A stretch of DNA of 64,000 bases from Aldrovandia affinis (taxonomy: Eukaryota; Chordata; Actinopteri; Notacanthiformes; Halosauridae), in the NCBI GenBank assembly GCA_029706075.1, contig JAINUG010000014.1, positions 4,494,501 through 4,558,500 of the forward strand, written 5' to 3'. Below the pieces are notes generated by a model. That model was given only the letters and a program-made list of their open reading frames with translations, had not been told where the DNA came from and did not search any database. Numbering within the stretch: the first letter of the stretch is position 1; each line of letters begins with the position of its first letter. Below, in pieces: positions 60,166 through 64,000 of this stretch. Made by a program: the position numbers and the translations under genes.

Positions 60166-63157
60166 ACTTCACTACATTTTAATCCGAAGGTGTTTGAAAA
60201 GGCTAAGGAAAACAAGAACAACGAATGTGGCAGTGAATTTATGTTGTAGCATGACAAACCTCTAGGGAATGAGGAAACGAGGAGAGACTATTGGGATGCA
60301 GCCAGCTTATTTTATCTCTAAAGCCGGGTCGGCTTACGATAGCCCAAACCTTAGAGCACAACTGTGAACCGACACCCACAGCTCCAATGACCGAACAATC
60401 CCTGATGGGGAGTTATTTGAACTATAGCGGAAGAGCATCCCTGTTCAAGCTCCATAGAAACGCAAAGGAATCATTGCATAAGTTGGGGCCAGGCATGTGC
60501 TCAAGGGGGCTCAAGCCCCTGCCCCATTGCCCCTACATGTGGGTTGTTTTTAGTTGTATTTTTTTTTGGGGGGGGGGGTCTGGCGGTCTGGCTAAGTACC
60601 TAAACCGGGAACCTTCATGGTGGCACTGGCCTTGACACATTGCCAGTCAATACAACTATTAGGCCTACTAGTAAAAAATTATACATATACTGTATATATA
60701 ATTTTTTACAGCCTATTCATGATCATTCTCGGGCAGCCGAAAGCACTAATTGAATAGGTAGCCCTGAAGAAAGATCTCCTTTGATAGTTAATTAAACCAG
60801 AGATATTATATAATAGTAAATAATAGAGATGGTCCACTCCTGCCTTCGTCTGTGTTCTGATTGTGTTGCATCATGGGTAGGGGAGACCGGGTCCAACTGT
60901 AATACGGGACCGTTGTTAAACCTCTAATTTCTCAGAATGTAGTCGAGCTATTATGATGTCTTTTATTGTGTGTGAGTGTAATTCGGTTCTCTTCCTGCCC
61001 GTGAGAAACAAGGCAACAGAGAAATAAATGATCGCCAAAAAAACAGTTTTTGGGGTATGCGAGTAAATTTCTTCTACCAACTTTCTTTTTGTAATGTTGT
61101 CCTGTGTTCTATAGTTCATGAATCCAGACATATTATGTTACAACTAACATCCATGGTGTTGTTAGCCAAAAAATGAAGTTGTTTCATGGCTCCTAGGATT
61201 GGGACCAGTTGAAATACGTGTAACAACTGACCCCCATACAAAACTAGTGTTCTTTTTTGTGTGCGTTTGTTTTCAGTATGCCAAGAGTTAGACAGAGGAA
61301 GACAAATAGGGGAGTGCCACTCCATAAATCAGTCACCTAACTGTGCCACTAGCCACCTCCAGACACCACCCATCCATTTCCCAAAACAGGGCCAAGGCAA
61401 ACCACAACCAAAGAGAGAAAAAGAAAAATGACAGCAACTCTGTGAAGAAAGCCCTTGAAACTGAAAAAATTGGTCTTGGGGTCAAAAAATGAACTCATAG
61501 AACTTGGGATTCTATGCCATTATTATTTAGTACACATAGCCTACATTTTTTTACATTTTATACAAAATGTTTGTAATATGCAGCTTACATTCCGCAACGT
61601 TCGGTCTCAAAAGAAGAAATCAAACCAATTTTTTACTTGAATAAAACATGGTTTTCAATAAAGATTTTTTTAGCTTTTTAGTTCAAGACATTGTGTTGGT
61701 GTCAATTAATTTCATTTCATAAAGTAGTCCATTTGTCCCAGACCATGGGGTCATTTGTTAAATTTGACTCCTTGTATTTTAAGCATATTTTAAGTGCATT
61801 AACATGTGGAAGTTGTTTGTATCAAAAAATGACCATACCAACTCAAACGGTGTTTAACTCATTGAGAAAATGTTTAGAGAAAAAGTATTACAATTGTCCC
61901 TGGTTTCCCCTACCATAGAGAGCGTTCACTGCTGAATTCTCTATTGACTTAAATGCAGAAGATACCTAATTACATATTCAGACTGCTCCAGGTTGGTCAC
62001 AACTTAATACTCTTAAAAAAATCCTATTGATCACAACAGACACAAGCCTACTGGAGTTAGATGTGCTATTTGTCTTGACGTGATCGATGCTTATCCTATG
62101 TTTTATTGGGAATTTATGTGAAGAATTCAGTCCGAAGAACAGTATTTCATAAGAGCATGGTTAGCAGAGCAAGTTAATTCTGTTGACGGTCACCGGCTAA
62201 CTTACGTATACTGAGGATTTTGAATATTTAAATGTATCGATATGCCAGTTCTCTTAGGATTAGCCTACGAATAACAGGAAGTTATCGAAAACGACCAATT
62301 ACCACAACCATAATTGTAATTCCTGACGTATAACGACCTGTAAATTGTTTTTAATTAAACACGTTTAATGTCTAACGAGGGGTGATTTTAAATTACCCTC
62401 TTAATGCCACATTATGTCAGAAACACAGTTAATGTTAAGAAGAATGACTATTCATTTAAGGAGTTGTAATGAGTCCGGTCAGTTCTCAGACAATAACGCT
62501 TTCGTCGTCTGTGTTTACAAGATTAAAATAGATTAAAAGTCCTAAATGCGGAAATGTGGAAATGTGGACATCTGGTCATGGAAACTATTTCCGGAAATGG
62601 TTCAAAGGCAAAGCAAATTACAATGAGCCGACCGTGCATTGTGTTAAAATCTGTTTCGGCACAAAATTATGGAACCTAAACGCATGTTTTCAACTACCTT
62701 AATTAGATAGAGATTGGTTGTAACGAATACACGGGTGTAGCCTCCTCCAGGATCAAGGTTGAGAACCACTGGTTAGATTATGATACAAAATAATCACAAT
62801 TAGTCTATCAAAATAGTGTGTTTGATTATAAATAAATAAATATTACATTTTTAAAATAAAATCGCTGTGAGAATAGCGATTTAAAACGGGACAAGTTCAG
62901 AGGCGAGACATTGTCCGTTGCAATCTGGGGGAAGAACCAGGAAAATCGGAATTTCAGCCACGATTTCGCATCGTACTAAATGAGTTGAAAATGAGTGAGG
63001 CGAATATAGACAAAATGATGAAAATGAAAAGCGACTCATGTTTGAAAGTAACTAAATTGCAATTAAAAAGAGCCTACACATGTGGTTCATACTAATGCCA
63101 ATACTAATAACCAACATTTTTATGCTGTAAAAGAAGTTTTAAAACCAACCCTTCAAT
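60166..63157. other. intergenic, no gene seen
   Basis: AT-rich noncoding sequence. A poly-G tract lies at 60568-60579 and an isolated TGGTCCTGG-type MITE end at about 62742. No exon or RNA gene is supported. Confidence 0.5.
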
Positions 63158-63321
63158 CAGTGCTTAATTTGTGCCGGGGCACAAGGGAGGCAGAAGGATA
63201 GCGGGGAGAGAGAGGCGAGGAGCATGGCTGTCCTATGGAAGCACCTGGACCATTAGACCAGAGGGAGGTACAGAAATGCGACACAGAGGCAGGAAAAGTT
63301 GACCTTACAAATTAAGCACTG
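63158..63321. mobile_element. hAT-type MITE
   Basis: 164 bp with inverted ends CAGTGCTTAATTTG and CAAATTAAGCACTG, flanked by an 8-bp duplication with one mismatch (CCTTCAAT at 63150-63157, GCTTCAAT at 63322-63329). The end sequence and 8-bp duplication are typical of hAT elements. Confidence 0.88.
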
Positions 63322-63329
63322 GCTTCAAT

Positions 63330-64000
63330 ATGTGAGTTTCTAAAGCAACGTGACAAATCTAACAGATTTCGAAGTACGTCATATAGTTGTTGACAGAATT
63401 GCAGGTGTGTCAGTCACAGAATCGGATAAATTATTTATGGTGTCATGGGGAACAGTGTCGAAAATCAAGACTGCATAGGCCTAATTGCATCGTGAAAGAG
63501 GAACAGTGGTGCCAAGTCGAAGTTTACCGACAGGGATAGAAGGGCACTTAAGAGGGTAATTGCTAAAATCCACAAAACTACGGCCTCAAAAATTATATCT
63601 GAATTTACAGAAGTGAATATACACCTCCTTGACACAAAAACTGTGTCGAGAGCTTCACAAATCTTGCATTTATGGCTGCATTCGGAAACAGCTTGTAACC
63701 AAGGCTAATACGCAACAACGCTTAATTAACCTGTTGTAGCCTAAGGAGCACAAAACCTGGATTTCTGAGCAGTGGAAGAAAGTAATATGGTCCGATTATT
63801 ACTCTGCGTGGTAGAATTGCGGCCAAGGAATACAAAACCAGTGTAGGTGACTAGGTGCACCCTATGGTTCAAATATTGTTTCATCAAGATGTTCCCGTAT
63901 TCCATTACGATAACGCCCAAAGTCAAACACCGTCCAATCACCAGATCTAAACATTGTCGAACCTTTACGTAACGTAAAGTGCGGAGTGTATTCCCGCTGT
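63330..64000 (+). mobile_element. Tc1/mariner relic, cut by window end
   Basis: The same family as 22384: shared AGAGGAACAGTGG, then CCTCAAAAATTA, then the DNA counterpart of EHKTW(I)SEQWKKVIWSD near 63745-63800. Full of stops, inactive. Confidence 0.75.

Overview
The window is animal nuclear DNA, almost certainly from a ray-finned (teleost-like) fish. It has two vertebrate genes with spliced or single-exon vertebrate structure, long (TG)n/(GA)n microsatellites, Tc1/mariner, hAT and PIF/Harbinger transposons, several LINE types and tRNA-derived SINEs. The species cannot be named from the sequence. No prokaryotic operon, CRISPR array or plasmid feature is present.

Gene 1 (368-38196, + strand) is the 3' half of prune2 (BMCC1/BNIPXL). 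A giant exon (368-3334) encodes the acidic, low-complexity middle of the protein. It is followed by an exon at 4498-4571, an exon at 15824-15903, and nine exons encoding a BNIP2/caytaxin-like linker and the C-terminal BCH (CRAL-TRIO-like) domain. Junction phases agree at every step except between 4571 and 15824, where a small exon must be missing. The upstream exons (DHH phosphoesterase part) lie outside the window. The giant exon changes reading frame once near 1005-1060.

Gene 2 (51227-52498, - strand) is gcnt1, the core-2 beta-1,6-N-acetylglucosaminyltransferase, with an intact single-exon CDS of 423 codons. The two genes are tail to tail, about 13 kb apart, matching the GCNT1-PRUNE2 neighbourhood on human chromosome 9q21.

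The rest is introns and intergenic DNA filled with mobile elements, many with exact ends. These include four complete solo LTRs with 4-bp target duplications, an IR/DR Tc1 element, a deleted hAT element, a Tigger-like MITE, a hAT MITE with an 8-bp duplication, SINEs with 13-15 bp duplications, a decayed Ty3/Gypsy element (about 10.3-14.7 kb) and a Rex1/L2-type LINE (16.9-20.1 kb). Several are nested two or three deep, so relative insertion order can be read. I found no new biochemical system. The most interesting items are a chimeric SINE-L2 retroposon with its own target duplication inside a Gypsy protease region, a three-level nest beside a prune2 splice acceptor, lineage-specific tandem repeats and a probable 1-bp frame change in prune2, and a prune2 splice donor that overlaps a stop codon.
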